From positions 1-64,000 of the forward strand of contig CALDDH010000009.1 in NCBI GenBank assembly GCA_937936465.1: DNA of 64,000 nt, read 5' to 3'. The notes below the pieces were generated by a model, which saw only the letters and a list, made by a program, of their open reading frames with translations, searched no databases and was not told the DNA's origin. Origin of the DNA: an uncultured Mycoplasmatales bacterium (lineage in GTDB: Bacteria; Bacillota_I; Bacilli_A; UBA3375). The position numbers were made by a program, and so were the translations under genes. Positions 8,598-17,452 of this stretch are shown piece by piece. Position 1 is the first letter of the stretch. Every line of letters starts with the position of its first letter.

Positions 8598-8656
8598 TAA
8601 GATATTTCTTTATCACTAAATGTTTTAGTAAAGCGAATAAATAGTCCTGTAATCTT
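8598..8656 (-). pseudogene. 3' scrap of a cstA-like gene
   Basis: Minus-strand translation gives ITGLFIRFTKTFSDKEIS, nearly the same as the C-terminus of the intact CstA at 15681-17111 (ITGLIIRFTKTFNDQEIS). About 60 bases remain with no start and no stop at the expected place. It lies directly beside the dfr-like fragment, so this interval is a recombination scar. Confidence 0.7.
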
Positions 8657-8661
8657 TAATT

Positions 8662-9264
8662 TTAATCTATTTTAGTTAATGTTAAGTATGAATTAGTATA
8701 TGAATTGTCTTGTTTCAAAATAACTAATTTTAACCTTTGGTATTCATCTACATATATTTCTAATGGAAAATCTTGCTGACTTAATGCACCTTGTTTACCT
8801 GCATTCATATTATACACAGTTTCACCTGCTTGGAGGTTAGCATCAACTTGATATTTTCCTTCACAAATCATTGAGCCTTGATAATAATTACCAGTTGTTA
8901 AATTGATTATTTCTTGATCATTATAATCATCCATCTCTGATTGTGCTATAAATTCTAATTTACCTTGTTGGATTGTTAAATTTGCACCTGCACTTAATGA
9001 GATGTTTTGTAGTATCGTTTGATCTTCTAATACATATTGTCCACTATATAAAATAGGGTCTGAATTATTTTCAATAGTAATAACAGTATCTCCCGTTACA
9101 TATATATCATAATTACCCTGATTACTTAATCCAATATCTATTGAATCATCTTCAGTCATTTGAAAATCTGTTAAATTAAATTTAGTAAAACTTATCAATG
9201 AAATAATATATAAAATAATTAAGGTACTTATTATCACAATCACAAATAATTTTTTTTTATTCAT
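8662..9264 (-). CDS. Membrane-anchored extracellular protein of peptide cluster 2
   Basis: 200 residues: an N-terminal membrane anchor (about 5-26), then an all-beta-looking extracellular part with repeated GNYDIYV, SGQYVLED and EGKYQVDANL blocks that recall the GxY repeats of the surface protein at 31732-32658. It overlaps the ATPase gene by 8 bases and is the last gene of the cluster that begins with the secreted peptide at 12094-12507. It could be an accessory or immunity lipoprotein-like factor; no specific family recognised. Confidence 0.6.
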   Translation of the reverse strand: MNKKKLFVIVIISTLIILYIISLISFTKFNLTDFQMTEDDSIDIGLSNQGNYDIYVTGDTVITIENNSDPILYSGQYVLEDQTILQNISLSAGANLTIQQGKLEFIAQSEMDDYNDQEIINLTTGNYYQGSMICEGKYQVDANLQAGETVYNMNAGKQGALSQQDFPLEIYVDEYQRLKLVILKQDNSYTNSYLTLTKID

Positions 9265-9886
9265 TTACTATTTCCCCCGCATCCATTTCGATCAAATAAT
9301 CAGCTATTTCTTTTAATTCAAGGCTATTATGGGCAGCAATTATTATTATTTTACTTTTCTTTATACTTGATAAATAATTAATTAAAGTAGTTGAAGAACT
9401 TTTATCTAATGAGTTTAATGGTTCATCTAATATTAAAACATCAGGATTACCAATTAACGTTTGTGCTAAAGCAAGTTTTTGATTCATTCCTAGTGAATAT
9501 TCTGCGACTTTTTGATTATTATTTGTATCAAGTCCGACTATTGTTAAATAATTCATTAATTCTTTGTCACTATCAACATTACCTTTGTACTTATTAATTA
9601 TTTTTAAGTTCTCTAAACCCGTATAATCTTTTAATAACTCTGTATGTCCAATTATTAATCCAACATCTTTTAAAAACTTATTATCTTCTAATTTATTTTG
9701 ATCTTGCAAGATATGACCTGATGTTGGTTTTATCAATCCGACTATTGCCCTTAATAACATTGTTTTACCGCTTCCATTGATACCCTCTAATAAATATATA
9801 TTACCTGTATCAAATTGATAAGAAACATCATTTAAAACTAAATTATTTTTTATTTTCTTACTATAATTTTCAATTGATATCTTCAT
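9257..9886 (-). CDS. ABC transporter ATP-binding protein, peptide cluster 2
   Basis: 209 residues: Walker A GINGSGKT, signature YSLGMNQK (a variant of LSGGQ, as in the ABC-2/bacitracin-exporter class), Walker B VLILDEPLNSLD and the H-loop in IIAAHN. It overlaps the membrane-protein gene upstream by 4 bases and the gene downstream by 8. With the three membrane proteins encoded at 9883-12071 it should form an ABC-2-type exporter for the peptide encoded first in the operon, or for self-protection against it. Confidence 0.88.
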   Translation of the reverse strand: MKISIENYSKKIKNNLVLNDVSYQFDTGNIYLLEGINGSGKTMLLRAIVGLIKPTSGHILQDQNKLEDNKFLKDVGLIIGHTELLKDYTGLENLKIINKYKGNVDSDKELMNYLTIVGLDTNNNQKVAEYSLGMNQKLALAQTLIGNPDVLILDEPLNSLDKSSSTTLINYLSSIKKSKIIIIAAHNSLELKEIADYLIEMDAGEIVNE

Positions 9887-10584
9887 AAAAAGTCCTTTCT
9901 ATTTAAAACTTGAATACTACATATTAAAAGTAGTATATATTCAATAAAACTTATAATTGGATAATATACATAATTAATTTGATCAAACTGATTGTATACA
10001 TCATTTCTTGAACTCATTGCCCCATTAAAACCAAACAGATATAGCAGTTGATAATTACTATCATATACAAAACAAAAGGCACTAATAATTGTAATTACAA
10101 CTGATATTGAGATGATTAAATAAAAACTAATTTCAGCATTTGTCTTTAAATTTATTAATAAGTATAACTGACTAATAACTGTAAAACTAATTAATAACTG
10201 CATTGATGTAATTAGATAATTTTGATAATCGTATATATCAATTGAATTATATAATATGAGTGCATTGATAATTGATAAAAAGCTAACATAAAATAATAAA
10301 TTTAGAAATATTTTTAAAGTATAGTTATATAACCACTTTATTTTTGTTTTTTTATAAACAAAATTTAAATAGTAATATTTATTAATATCTTCATTAACAT
10401 CATTATATATAATTAGAACTCCACCAATAAAATAAATCATCCAAAATATAAGTGTCACTAAATCAAAGTTTGGTGATTGGCCATAGTATATTTGGCTTAA
10501 ATAAGTTATTTGGTCTTTATTAGTTAGTAACACCAATCCGTATATTAAGCTAGTTATCATTGTTATAATCATTGTTTTTTTCAT
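9883..10584 (-). CDS. ABC-2-type membrane protein, peptide cluster 2
   Basis: 233 residues with six predicted membrane helices, starting with a short basic N-terminus and a hydrophobic helix. No nucleotide-binding motif. It sits between another membrane-protein gene and the ATPase gene (4-base overlap), so it is most likely a permease subunit. Sequence identity to known exporters is too weak for a finer name. Confidence 0.65.
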   Translation of the reverse strand: MKKTMIITMITSLIYGLVLLTNKDQITYLSQIYYGQSPNFDLVTLIFWMIYFIGGVLIIYNDVNEDINKYYYLNFVYKKTKIKWLYNYTLKIFLNLLFYVSFLSIINALILYNSIDIYDYQNYLITSMQLLISFTVISQLYLLINLKTNAEISFYLIISISVVITIISAFCFVYDSNYQLLYLFGFNGAMSSRNDVYNQFDQINYVYYPIISFIEYILLLICSIQVLNRKDFL

Positions 10585-10594
10585 AATTTTCCCT

Positions 10595-11299
10595 TCAATC
10601 TAAATATTGTTTATTTTTAATCAAAAATTGATATAAATAATCAACTGTTAATACATAAAACAATAAGATAAATAAATTACCTATAATCAAAAAAAACAAT
10701 GAATAATTAACTTCTGTGCCAATAAATACTCCGATAGAAACAACTATTGATGGAAGCATATCTAAGATGTTGCTATACTGTAATTGAATAAAATATAAAA
10801 CATATACAATACTAATTGCAACGAAATCACTTATAAGCCAATGATAATATATTCTAAACAATTGACTAATTATTGCTACTAATAATAAATACAGATTTAA
10901 TAAAATAAATTGAAAGCATATAATAAATAAGTTATTCAAATTAATGACTACAAATATATTAAACATTATAATGGAAATCAATAAGTATACTATGCAATAT
11001 GTTCCTGAAAAAGCAAAAACCTGTTTAATCATTTTTTTTCTAATATAATTTGTATAAAAATTTTTTTTAGTTTTATAACTAATAATTAAATTTTCTAAGT
11101 TTTCATTTTCAATTTCCAGTGACCAAATAAATAATGGAATTAAAACAAGTGTAATTATCTCTTTAGAAAACGGTGAATAATATCCTTTATTGAAATTCAT
11201 AAAAGCCTCAACTTGATCAGTTTCTCCCAGTAAATTTCGGTTAAAAATAACAATAACCATCATTATTATTATTATTACAGTCTTTGATTTAATTTTCAT
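10595..11299 (-). CDS. ABC-2-type membrane protein, peptide cluster 2
   Basis: 234 residues with about six hydrophobic segments. The N-terminal helix is followed by a short acidic loop. It is separated from the next gene upstream by one base and from the one downstream by 10 bases, a tight operon. Probably a permease subunit that pairs with the ATPase at 9257-9886. Confidence 0.62.
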   Translation of the reverse strand: MKIKSKTVIIIIMMVIVIFNRNLLGETDQVEAFMNFNKGYYSPFSKEIITLVLIPLFIWSLEIENENLENLIISYKTKKNFYTNYIRKKMIKQVFAFSGTYCIVYLLISIIMFNIFVVINLNNLFIICFQFILLNLYLLLVAIISQLFRIYYHWLISDFVAISIVYVLYFIQLQYSNILDMLPSIVVSIGVFIGTEVNYSLFFLIIGNLFILLFYVLTVDYLYQFLIKNKQYLD

Positions 11300-11300
11300 A

Positions 11301-12071
11301 TTAAATATAATCTTTCTGTCTCTTATATTTTAAGTAAATTATACAATTTATCACACTTAAAAATAAAAAAACAATTATAAAACTACTAATATATTCTGTA
11401 AAACTTGTATCTCCAAATGGTTGCAATATTTTATTCGCTCCAACAAATGGTATTAAGTATAAACTAAAATTAATAATAAATACAATGCTGTATACTTGTA
11501 CTTTTTTCATTGGCATTAACGACAAACCAACAGTAAGCATACCGATCATACCAGCATATAAACTAGCATTGATAGTATATATATATACTGTTGCCCATGG
11601 GTGAAGAACGCGATAATAATTAAATAAATCATCATTAAAATTGATACTTTGCTTTTCAATAGAATAAAATTGATTAATTAATACATTAATAATAATATCA
11701 ATAGTTTGTAATGATATTATTAGACAAAACCCTGTTAAGAAACCAATTATATATTTAGATTTAATATATTTATTTTTAAATCCAGCATTAATGATGTTGT
11801 GATATCCATTATTATGTTCATCAATTATTTTATCACTAAAAATTAATAATATATATATTGGCAAGAACCAATAGATTAAAATAAATTGAATATGACCTTC
11901 AGAAAAGGAATTTAAAAAAAATGTTTCGTAAAATGGATATCCTTGATGAAATAATAAAATTTCAATGCTTTCACTTATATATATTAAACAAAAAATGAAA
12001 ATAATAATTAAACTTTTTTTGCTTAAATATATTTTCCTTAATTCAATACTTGGTTGCACTATTCTCCTCAA
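11301..12071 (-). CDS. ABC-2-type membrane protein, peptide cluster 2
   Basis: 256 residues with about six membrane helices. The N-terminal cytosolic stretch (MRRIVQPSIELRKIYLSKK) is typical of ABC-2-like permeases of bacteriocin/lantibiotic immunity groups. It follows the secreted peptide gene by 22 bases. Three consecutive membrane proteins with one ATPase suggest a hetero-oligomeric exporter or immunity pump. Confidence 0.65.
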   Translation of the reverse strand: MRRIVQPSIELRKIYLSKKSLIIIFIFCLIYISESIEILLFHQGYPFYETFFLNSFSEGHIQFILIYWFLPIYILLIFSDKIIDEHNNGYHNIINAGFKNKYIKSKYIIGFLTGFCLIISLQTIDIIINVLINQFYSIEKQSINFNDDLFNYYRVLHPWATVYIYTINASLYAGMIGMLTVGLSLMPMKKVQVYSIVFIINFSLYLIPFVGANKILQPFGDTSFTEYISSFIIVFLFLSVINCIIYLKYKRQKDYI

Positions 12072-12093
12072 AAAATATTTTAATTAATTTTAA

Positions 12094-12507
12094 CTATGGC
12101 GTTTGACCCCACTCTTCATCCCAGTTTCCTTTAACAGTGAACTTACTTGGTGCAGCATCATTATCTTCAGCTGTTAAATAATTATCTTTTCTTGAAGCAG
12201 AATTTTTTGGATTTTTCCATATTCTTTCATAATTCCCAACACTATATGTATCAGAAATATTATGACCGCTGTAATCTTCCAACCAAAACCTTGTTTTACA
12301 ATCACTACATTCGCTAGTACTACTAACGTATACAGTCCATAAAGTGGAATTATCATAATCATCTCTAAATCTACCATTATCACGTGAATTATTAAGACCA
12401 TTAATATTTAAACTGAAATTATCATAATTATGTTCAGCCAACAAATTAATATTCAAGCTATAAATAATTAAAAATAGAAAACTAATAGCATAGGTTATTT
12501 TTTTCAT
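12094..12507 (-). CDS. Secreted peptide, first gene of peptide cluster 2 (DUF2712-like)
   Basis: ~137 residues. ATG 12507 follows GAGGAAG. A signal peptide covers about residues 1-25 (ends near LLAEHN). The mature part is hydrophilic and Asn/Ser/Tyr-rich with one CSDC pair, FWLEDY and W-rich C-terminal blocks (KGNWDEEWGQTP). It resembles the small secreted proteins (DUF2712-like) found next to ABC-2 transporter genes; the match is by eye only. Its promoter and ribosome-site region are a near copy of those of the bacteriocin gene at 7885-8169. It may be a bacteriocin-like substrate of the exporter encoded downstream. Confidence 0.6.
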   Translation of the reverse strand: MKKITYAISFLFLIIYSLNINLLAEHNYDNFSLNINGLNNSRDNGRFRDDYDNSTLWTVYVSSTSECSDCKTRFWLEDYSGHNISDTYSVGNYERIWKNPKNSASRKDNYLTAEDNDAAPSKFTVKGNWDEEWGQTP

Positions 12508-12532
12508 AATCTTCCTCAAATATTACATAAAT

Positions 12533-12561
12533 ATTATATCACTTTAAAAGTTATTCATCAA
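12533..12561 (-). promoter_or_regulatory. Promoter of peptide cluster 2
   Basis: TTGATG (12556-12561) and TATAAT (12533-12538) have a 17-base spacer, identical to the promoter at 8195-8223. They lie within the long direct repeat shared by the two clusters. Confidence 0.6.
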
Positions 12562-12599
12562 AAAAAATTTTTCGCTTCACAGTGCTGATTTACAATTAA

Positions 12600-13142
12600 C
12601 TACTTCTTAAGTTCATACTCTAATTCAACAAAATTATTGGAATGCTCAATTCTTGTTAAGTTATAATTAAACGTTTTCTTGTTTTGAAAAAAGCGAATAC
12701 CTGCTCCTAAGATAATCGGCATTTGGACAAGAATAATTTTATCTATTAGCCCTAAATCTATTAATTGCCCAGCTAAGTTTCCTCCACCTAAAACAAAGAC
12801 ATCTTGTTCTAGCTTAGGTATCATATTTTTCAAAGTATTGAAATCAATAAACTCTTTAATCTTTTGATTACTGTATTGATCTTTTTTACTTGTCACAACA
12901 TAACTATCAAAATCATCATATGGCCAAGGCAGATCAAAGCTTAGAATATCTAAGTATGTTCTCATTCCCATAATTATTACTTTAGTGTTTTTAATTATAT
13001 TGAAGTAACTGTTATAAATTGGATCATCTTTTGGCAAGCCTCCTATTTGCTCATTAAACTTATCAAGCCAACTAACTGCTGTCTTTGTATTTTCTTGAGC
13101 CATGTACCCATCAATTGATAGTGCTGCATAATAATATATCAC
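12600..13142 (-). CDS. Dihydrofolate reductase-like (RibD C-terminal domain) protein
   Basis: 180 residues matching the RibD_C/DHFR-like fold of the YyaP/YwjB group: N-terminal YYAALSIDGYMA, a central MGMRTYLDIL block that would bind NADPH phosphate, and C-terminal VLGGGNLAGQLIDLGLIDKI (nucleotide-binding Gly cluster) with QMPIILGAGIRFF. The reaction is probably an NAD(P)H-dependent reduction of a pterin or pyrimidine-like substrate; the true substrate of this subgroup is not established. A copy of its last ~80 codons lies at 8261-8507, on the far side of peptide cluster 2. Confidence 0.82.
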   Translation of the reverse strand: MIYYYAALSIDGYMAQENTKTAVSWLDKFNEQIGGLPKDDPIYNSYFNIIKNTKVIIMGMRTYLDILSFDLPWPYDDFDSYVVTSKKDQYSNQKIKEFIDFNTLKNMIPKLEQDVFVLGGGNLAGQLIDLGLIDKIILVQMPIILGAGIRFFQNKKTFNYNLTRIEHSNNFVELEYELKK

Positions 13143-13188
13143 AATTCTCCTTTAATCATCATTTGAAATTATTTTCTACTATTTTATT

Positions 13189-13962
13189 TTAATTTTTTTT
13201 AAACCAATCTTTTTGGACCGTTAATACTTGATGTCCATTTTTAGTAATTAAAACTGTATGTTCAAAGTGGGCTGCTCTGTCTCCGTTATACGTAAATGCA
13301 CTCCACCCATCTTCAGCAATATAAACATCTTCTTCATTTTCAGTAAAGATTGGTTCAATTGCAACAATCATATTTTCAAGTAAGATATCTTTTTGATTTT
13401 TATCAACAAAGTTAGGAATCATTGGCTCTTCATGCAACTCACACCCAACACCATGTCCAACAAATTGGCGAACTATTCCTAGTTTATTACTATAAGCAAC
13501 TTTTTGAATTTCTTTAGATACTTTTTTAACTGGAGTCTTATCTTTAAGAACTATTAAAGACTTTTCTAGTGCAAGTTGAGTTTTATCTAATAACAATTGA
13601 CTTGATTGAGTAATTTTCCCAATTGGATATGTCCATGCACTATCACCGAAGTACCCTTGATAATCAACTCCAATATCAATACTGATTATGTCACCTTCTT
13701 TTAAAACTTGCCCACTCCCTATTCCATGAATTACACAATCATTAATTGCAATACATACAATATCTGGATATCCTTGATACCCTTTAAAAGCACTCTTTGC
13801 ACCATGCTTGATTATAATATTCTCAACAAAATCATTAATTTCAATAGTTGATATTCCAACCTTTAAATAACTTTGTAATTTAAAGTGACAATATCCAACT
13901 ATTTTAGATGCATGCCTTATTTTTTCTATTTGTTTATCCGTTTTAATAATCAGCTCATTCAT
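13189..13962 (-). CDS. map: Type I methionine aminopeptidase
   Basis: 257 residues. Removes the initiator Met from nascent proteins in the cytosol. All five metal ligands of the pita-bread fold are visible: Asp in ISIDIG, Asp in FGDSAW, His in VGHGVG, Glu in AIEPIF and Glu in HFEHTV. The catalytic His is in CVIHGIG. Length is normal for a bacterial type I enzyme, with no N-terminal extension. It is monocistronic, with an AGGAAAATAA ribosome site upstream of ATG 13962. Confidence 0.96.
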   Translation of the reverse strand: MNELIIKTDKQIEKIRHASKIVGYCHFKLQSYLKVGISTIEINDFVENIIIKHGAKSAFKGYQGYPDIVCIAINDCVIHGIGSGQVLKEGDIISIDIGVDYQGYFGDSAWTYPIGKITQSSQLLLDKTQLALEKSLIVLKDKTPVKKVSKEIQKVAYSNKLGIVRQFVGHGVGCELHEEPMIPNFVDKNQKDILLENMIVAIEPIFTENEEDVYIAEDGWSAFTYNGDRAAHFEHTVLITKNGHQVLTVQKDWFKKN

Positions 13963-14086
13963 TTATTTTCCTCATTTCTATATACTTAAATTATAACAAA
14001 TAAATAAAGCTTAAATAAACAAGAATTAAAAAAATATAATAAATCAATTATTTTCTTATTTATTACTCTATTACTGTATTACTGTA

Positions 14087-15322
14087 TTATTGTTTTCTTA
14101 TTTTCTGAATATATCCGATTCCTATGATACTTATTATTGCACTGATTAGGAAAAAACTATTGTATGATGTGATTGGTGATGGTGAAAATGAAACAATTGT
14201 ATTAGCAATAATTGGTGCATATAGATCTGGTAAATATCCAATGAATGAGATAAATCCAATTGCTATTCCAATATATGCATTAGGAATTTGTAAGTCATCA
14301 AGTAGTGACCAGTATAAGCCTTTAATTGCGTATGTCATAACCGAGGCAAAGAGAATTATTATTAACTTAACGCTAACCCATGGAGTTAATTGTGTTATTA
14401 AGACAAGACTTGCTGTAAATAAAATAAAGATAATTCTAAGAATTTTTTCTTTACCATATTTATCTGCTAATATTCCAAATGTAATTCCCCCAACTGGCCT
14501 CATCCAAATGATTAAATTTCCAATAAATGCCGTTGTTATTGGTGATAGATTATAAACTTCTTGTGTATAACTAGCATAGTAAAAGGTTGTCCAATATCCT
14601 GTGTATCCTGTCATAATAATAATACTTAAATACCACACGCGTTTATTTCTAAGAATTATTTTCAAAAATTTTAGATTGTCAGCAAAATCCACTGATCGAT
14701 CTTGATCTAATTTATTATCTTTATCTAAAAAGATGGCTAATAAGATACCTACACTTATACAGACAAATGAATATAAATAAACGACCCCTGAAAAACCTTT
14801 TGTTGTCAATTCAATGCTATCTGGATCTACTTTGACAATGCTTGAAAAAATAAAAAAAGCAGTAATACCAAGTACACCACCAATTAAACCTTGAACACCA
14901 TCTAGTGTACCAAATATTCTTGCACTGTCATGATCGCGCGATAAGATTTTAACAGTCTTAATAAAAGCACCCCAAAAACATAAAAGTGTACTTATCCCCC
15001 AACCAATATAAATATATGTTAAATATTCCTTCGGTGGAATTTGTGCATAGATGATCCCAATTAATCCTGTACAAACTAATGAAACAACTAATAATTTTTT
15101 TGTTGTAAATCGATCTGCTAAACAACCACTTGGTATATAACCTAAAACAAAAAATACACCTAACCAAATATATAATTGATTTAACTCATTGATCGTTAAA
15201 TCAAATGAAGATAAAATAACTAATTGATAACCTTCACGTAAATAAAGCATTGGGTAGATTACTCCTCCAGCTAGGATTAGTAATAAGACTTGGAAATATC
15301 TTTTGATATCGTATCTATCCAT
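14087..15322 (-). CDS. Major facilitator superfamily transporter
   Basis: 411 residues with about 12 membrane helices. The first cytoplasmic loop carries the MFS signature (PSGCLADRFTTKKLLV) and the second half repeats it (FGILADKYGKEKILRI). The substrate is not evident; the pattern with two LADxxGxxK loops fits anion:cation- or sugar-phosphate-type symporters. It stands alone between map and cstA. A TATACT -10-like box lies ~40 bases upstream of the ATG. Confidence 0.85.
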   Translation of the reverse strand: MDRYDIKRYFQVLLLILAGGVIYPMLYLREGYQLVILSSFDLTINELNQLYIWLGVFFVLGYIPSGCLADRFTTKKLLVVSLVCTGLIGIIYAQIPPKEYLTYIYIGWGISTLLCFWGAFIKTVKILSRDHDSARIFGTLDGVQGLIGGVLGITAFFIFSSIVKVDPDSIELTTKGFSGVVYLYSFVCISVGILLAIFLDKDNKLDQDRSVDFADNLKFLKIILRNKRVWYLSIIIMTGYTGYWTTFYYASYTQEVYNLSPITTAFIGNLIIWMRPVGGITFGILADKYGKEKILRIIFILFTASLVLITQLTPWVSVKLIIILFASVMTYAIKGLYWSLLDDLQIPNAYIGIAIGFISFIGYLPDLYAPIIANTIVSFSPSPITSYNSFFLISAIISIIGIGYIQKIRKQ

Positions 15323-15647
15323 ATATTACCCTTCAAAATCAATGGCGCATGTAATGGATAGAGTATAACACTATTAATCTAACTTAAAATCTTATATATG
15401 CTTTTATTCATTAATAATCTTAGTTTTTTGATACTTTACTTGATGATAAACAGATATAGTTTAAATAAATTATAATATTTATAAGTAATAAATCATTTTA
15501 AATCGGTGCCACATTAGTTGTTTATTTATAAATACAGCTCATATTAAGCTGTAACTCTATAATATAATCTTAACTTAAAATAGGATTTATTATTTATAAA
15601 GTAGTATGAAATACTAATCAAACTTAAATAAAAGACAAATAAAAATA
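15323..15647. other. Intergenic stretch between the MFS gene and cstA
   Basis: No gene seen. It holds a small perfect 6-bp-arm hairpin (ACAGCT ... AGCTGT, 15534-15552), several TATAAT-like boxes and the promoter region of the MFS gene. The cstA terminator lies at its right edge. Confidence 0.5.
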
Positions 15648-15672
15648 AATAAAACCTTAATTAAAATTAAGG
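15648..15672 (-). terminator. Intrinsic terminator of cstA
   Basis: On the minus strand the arms CCTTAATT/AATTAAGG (15655-15672, 2-base loop) are followed by a TTTTATTT run, just after the cstA stop. Confidence 0.75.
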
Positions 15673-15680
15673 TCTTTTGT

Positions 15681-17111
15681 CTATGATATTTCTTGATCAT
15701 TAAAAGTTTTTGTAAAGCGAATAATTAATCCAGTAATGACAAGTGAAACAACAATACTTAAAATAATTGATATAAATCTACTATCAATTCCAAAACCAAT
15801 ATCTGGATCACTAAATAAATAAATCATATTAATAATAAATAAAATAATTGCTGGAATTAAAGTTACTAAATAATTCTTGTGATAGTATCGTAAATAGGCA
15901 GTTGATGTAAAGAGTGTTAAGACAGCTAACATGTGATTTGACCATGTAAAGTATTGCCATAATGTTGAGAAGTCAATAATTGTAAGTAATAAAATAGATG
16001 ATAAGAAAATTGGAATTGCTAAGATCAAACGATTTTTGATTTTAACTTGATTAAGATCAATAAATTCACTAATAATTGTCCTTAAACTTCTAAATGCTGT
16101 GTCACCTGAAGTAATTGGTAAAATAACTACAGCAACAATAACAAGCCAAGAGAAATAACTTCCTAAAGCAACTGTTGCTATTTGGGGAATCAGCTCTGGT
16201 GCAGTTGCTACCGCTATTTGACTTGGGCTAAAGATCATCATTGTAACAAGTGCCCAAATCATTGCAATTATTCCTTCTACTACCATCATTCCATAAAATA
16301 CTTCACGTGATTGACTTTCACTTTTAAGTGTTTTAGCAACTATTGGTGTTTGCGTAGCATGAAATCCAGATATTAAACCACATGAAACCATCACAAAGAA
16401 ACCAGGAATAATTAGACTTCCTGTTTGATCTTCCCAACTCAACAGCATATCAAGTTCAAATGGTTCTGGCGTAATTGAGCCACTAAATGCTTGCATCACA
16501 ACTGAAATAAAAGTAAGTAATGTTCCAACTAATAAAAGAACAGCAATATATGGATAAATCTTACCAATTATTTTATCAATTGGTGTAATAGTTGAAATAA
16601 TATAGTAAATAAAAATAATTAGTAAAATTAATTTATATGGAACACCGAAGTTAACACTTATTAATTCAGCAGGAGATGTGACAAAAACTGTTGCAACTAA
16701 AATTAATAATACAACGCTAAAGATTGTGAATATAACATTAGTCCAACTACCAATATATTTAGTAGCTATTTCAGGTAAGTTATAGCCTTTATTTCTAATT
16801 GAAATAACACCGAATACATAATCATTAACTGCACCAAAAAAGATATTACCAATTGGAATAATTAGTAGTGCAATTGGTCCAAAGACAGCAGCTGCAATTG
16901 GACCATAAATTGGACCAGTACCTGCAATATTTAATAGTTGGATTAATTCGTTCTTCCTTTTAGATAATGGGACGTAATCAACACCATCTTCGCACTCATA
17001 TGCCGGCATCCTTGCATCATTATTAATATTTAACATCTTAGAAATATATTTAGAGTATGTCATGTACCCACCAACTAAGATCACAACCCCAATAACAAAC
17101 AATAATAACAT
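15681..17111 (-). CDS. cstA: CstA-family carbon starvation/pyruvate transporter
   Basis: 476 residues with many membrane helices in the CstA order: N-terminal helix, then NIAGTGPIYGPIAAAVFGP, NIFFGAVNDYVFG, and GFHATQTPIVAKTL. Family members are secondary importers of pyruvate or peptides induced when carbon is short. It is shorter than the ~700-residue enterobacterial form, as is usual in Gram-positives. It is transcribed from its own promoter through a ~260-nt leader that contains two tandem hairpin units and an intrinsic terminator, so expression is probably controlled by attenuation. A 60-bp copy of its 3' end lies at 8598-8656. Confidence 0.9.
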   Translation of the reverse strand: MLLLFVIGVVILVGGYMTYSKYISKMLNINNDARMPAYECEDGVDYVPLSKRKNELIQLLNIAGTGPIYGPIAAAVFGPIALLIIPIGNIFFGAVNDYVFGVISIRNKGYNLPEIATKYIGSWTNVIFTIFSVVLLILVATVFVTSPAELISVNFGVPYKLILLIIFIYYIISTITPIDKIIGKIYPYIAVLLLVGTLLTFISVVMQAFSGSITPEPFELDMLLSWEDQTGSLIIPGFFVMVSCGLISGFHATQTPIVAKTLKSESQSREVFYGMMVVEGIIAMIWALVTMMIFSPSQIAVATAPELIPQIATVALGSYFSWLVIVAVVILPITSGDTAFRSLRTIISEFIDLNQVKIKNRLILAIPIFLSSILLLTIIDFSTLWQYFTWSNHMLAVLTLFTSTAYLRYYHKNYLVTLIPAIILFIINMIYLFSDPDIGFGIDSRFISIILSIVVSLVITGLIIRFTKTFNDQEIS

Positions 17112-17234
17112 CTATCCCCCAGAAATAATTTAGATACAATTGTATTTAATATTTTATACATTAAATTTAGTTTATATTTATTATAATAACATAACTAACT
17201 TATATTTATTTCTAGATTTCAAAATATATTGTAT

Positions 17235-17263
17235 AAAAAAAAGAATTGACTTTACATCAATTC
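17235..17263 (-). terminator. Leader (attenuator) terminator upstream of cstA
   Basis: On the minus strand GAATTGA/TCAATTC arms (17243-17263, 7-base loop) are followed by eight T residues (17235-17242). It lies within the cstA leader, about 125 bases before the start codon, so it would stop transcription before the gene unless an alternative fold forms. Confidence 0.75.
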
Positions 17264-17371
17264 CTTTAGTACTCTGGTGTACCAACCGCTTTTATACCTT
17301 CCAACCTGGCATGGAATCTCCGCTTTTATACCTTCCAACTTAGCATGGAATCGCTGTTAAAATATTTTTAC
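17264..17371 (-). ncRNA. Structured 5' leader of cstA with two tandem 34-nt hairpin units
   Basis: Transcribed on the minus strand from the promoter at 17378-17406. It holds two nearly identical 34-base units (17320-17353 and 17286-17319, 3 differences), each with a TTCCA/TGGAA hairpin followed by GGTATAAAAGCGG. A third stem, TTGGTAC/GTACTAA, follows, and then the terminator. Duplicated aptamer-like units ahead of a terminator and a transporter gene are typical of a riboswitch or protein-binding attenuator. I do not recognise it as a known class. Confidence 0.55.
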
Positions 17372-17377
17372 ATTTAT

Positions 17378-17406
17378 ATTATAACATAAAATAACAGTAA
17401 TGTCTA
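17378..17406 (-). promoter_or_regulatory. Promoter of the cstA leader
   Basis: TAGACA (17401-17406) and TATAAT (17378-17383) with an exact 17-base spacer on the minus strand. Transcription should begin near 17371, just before the first hairpin unit. Confidence 0.75.
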
Positions 17407-17452
17407 TTGAGTTAAATATAGCTAAATACTTTTATTATTAATAATTATAACT

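Noticed and set aside
14124-14555. 143-codon plus-strand ORF
   Set aside because: It is the mirror frame of the MFS transporter gene on the minus strand and has no ribosome site.
17286-17353. Possible mini CRISPR array (two 34-base repeats)
   Set aside because: The units are directly adjacent with no spacers, fold as hairpins and sit in the leader of cstA between a promoter and a terminator. An RNA regulator explains them better.
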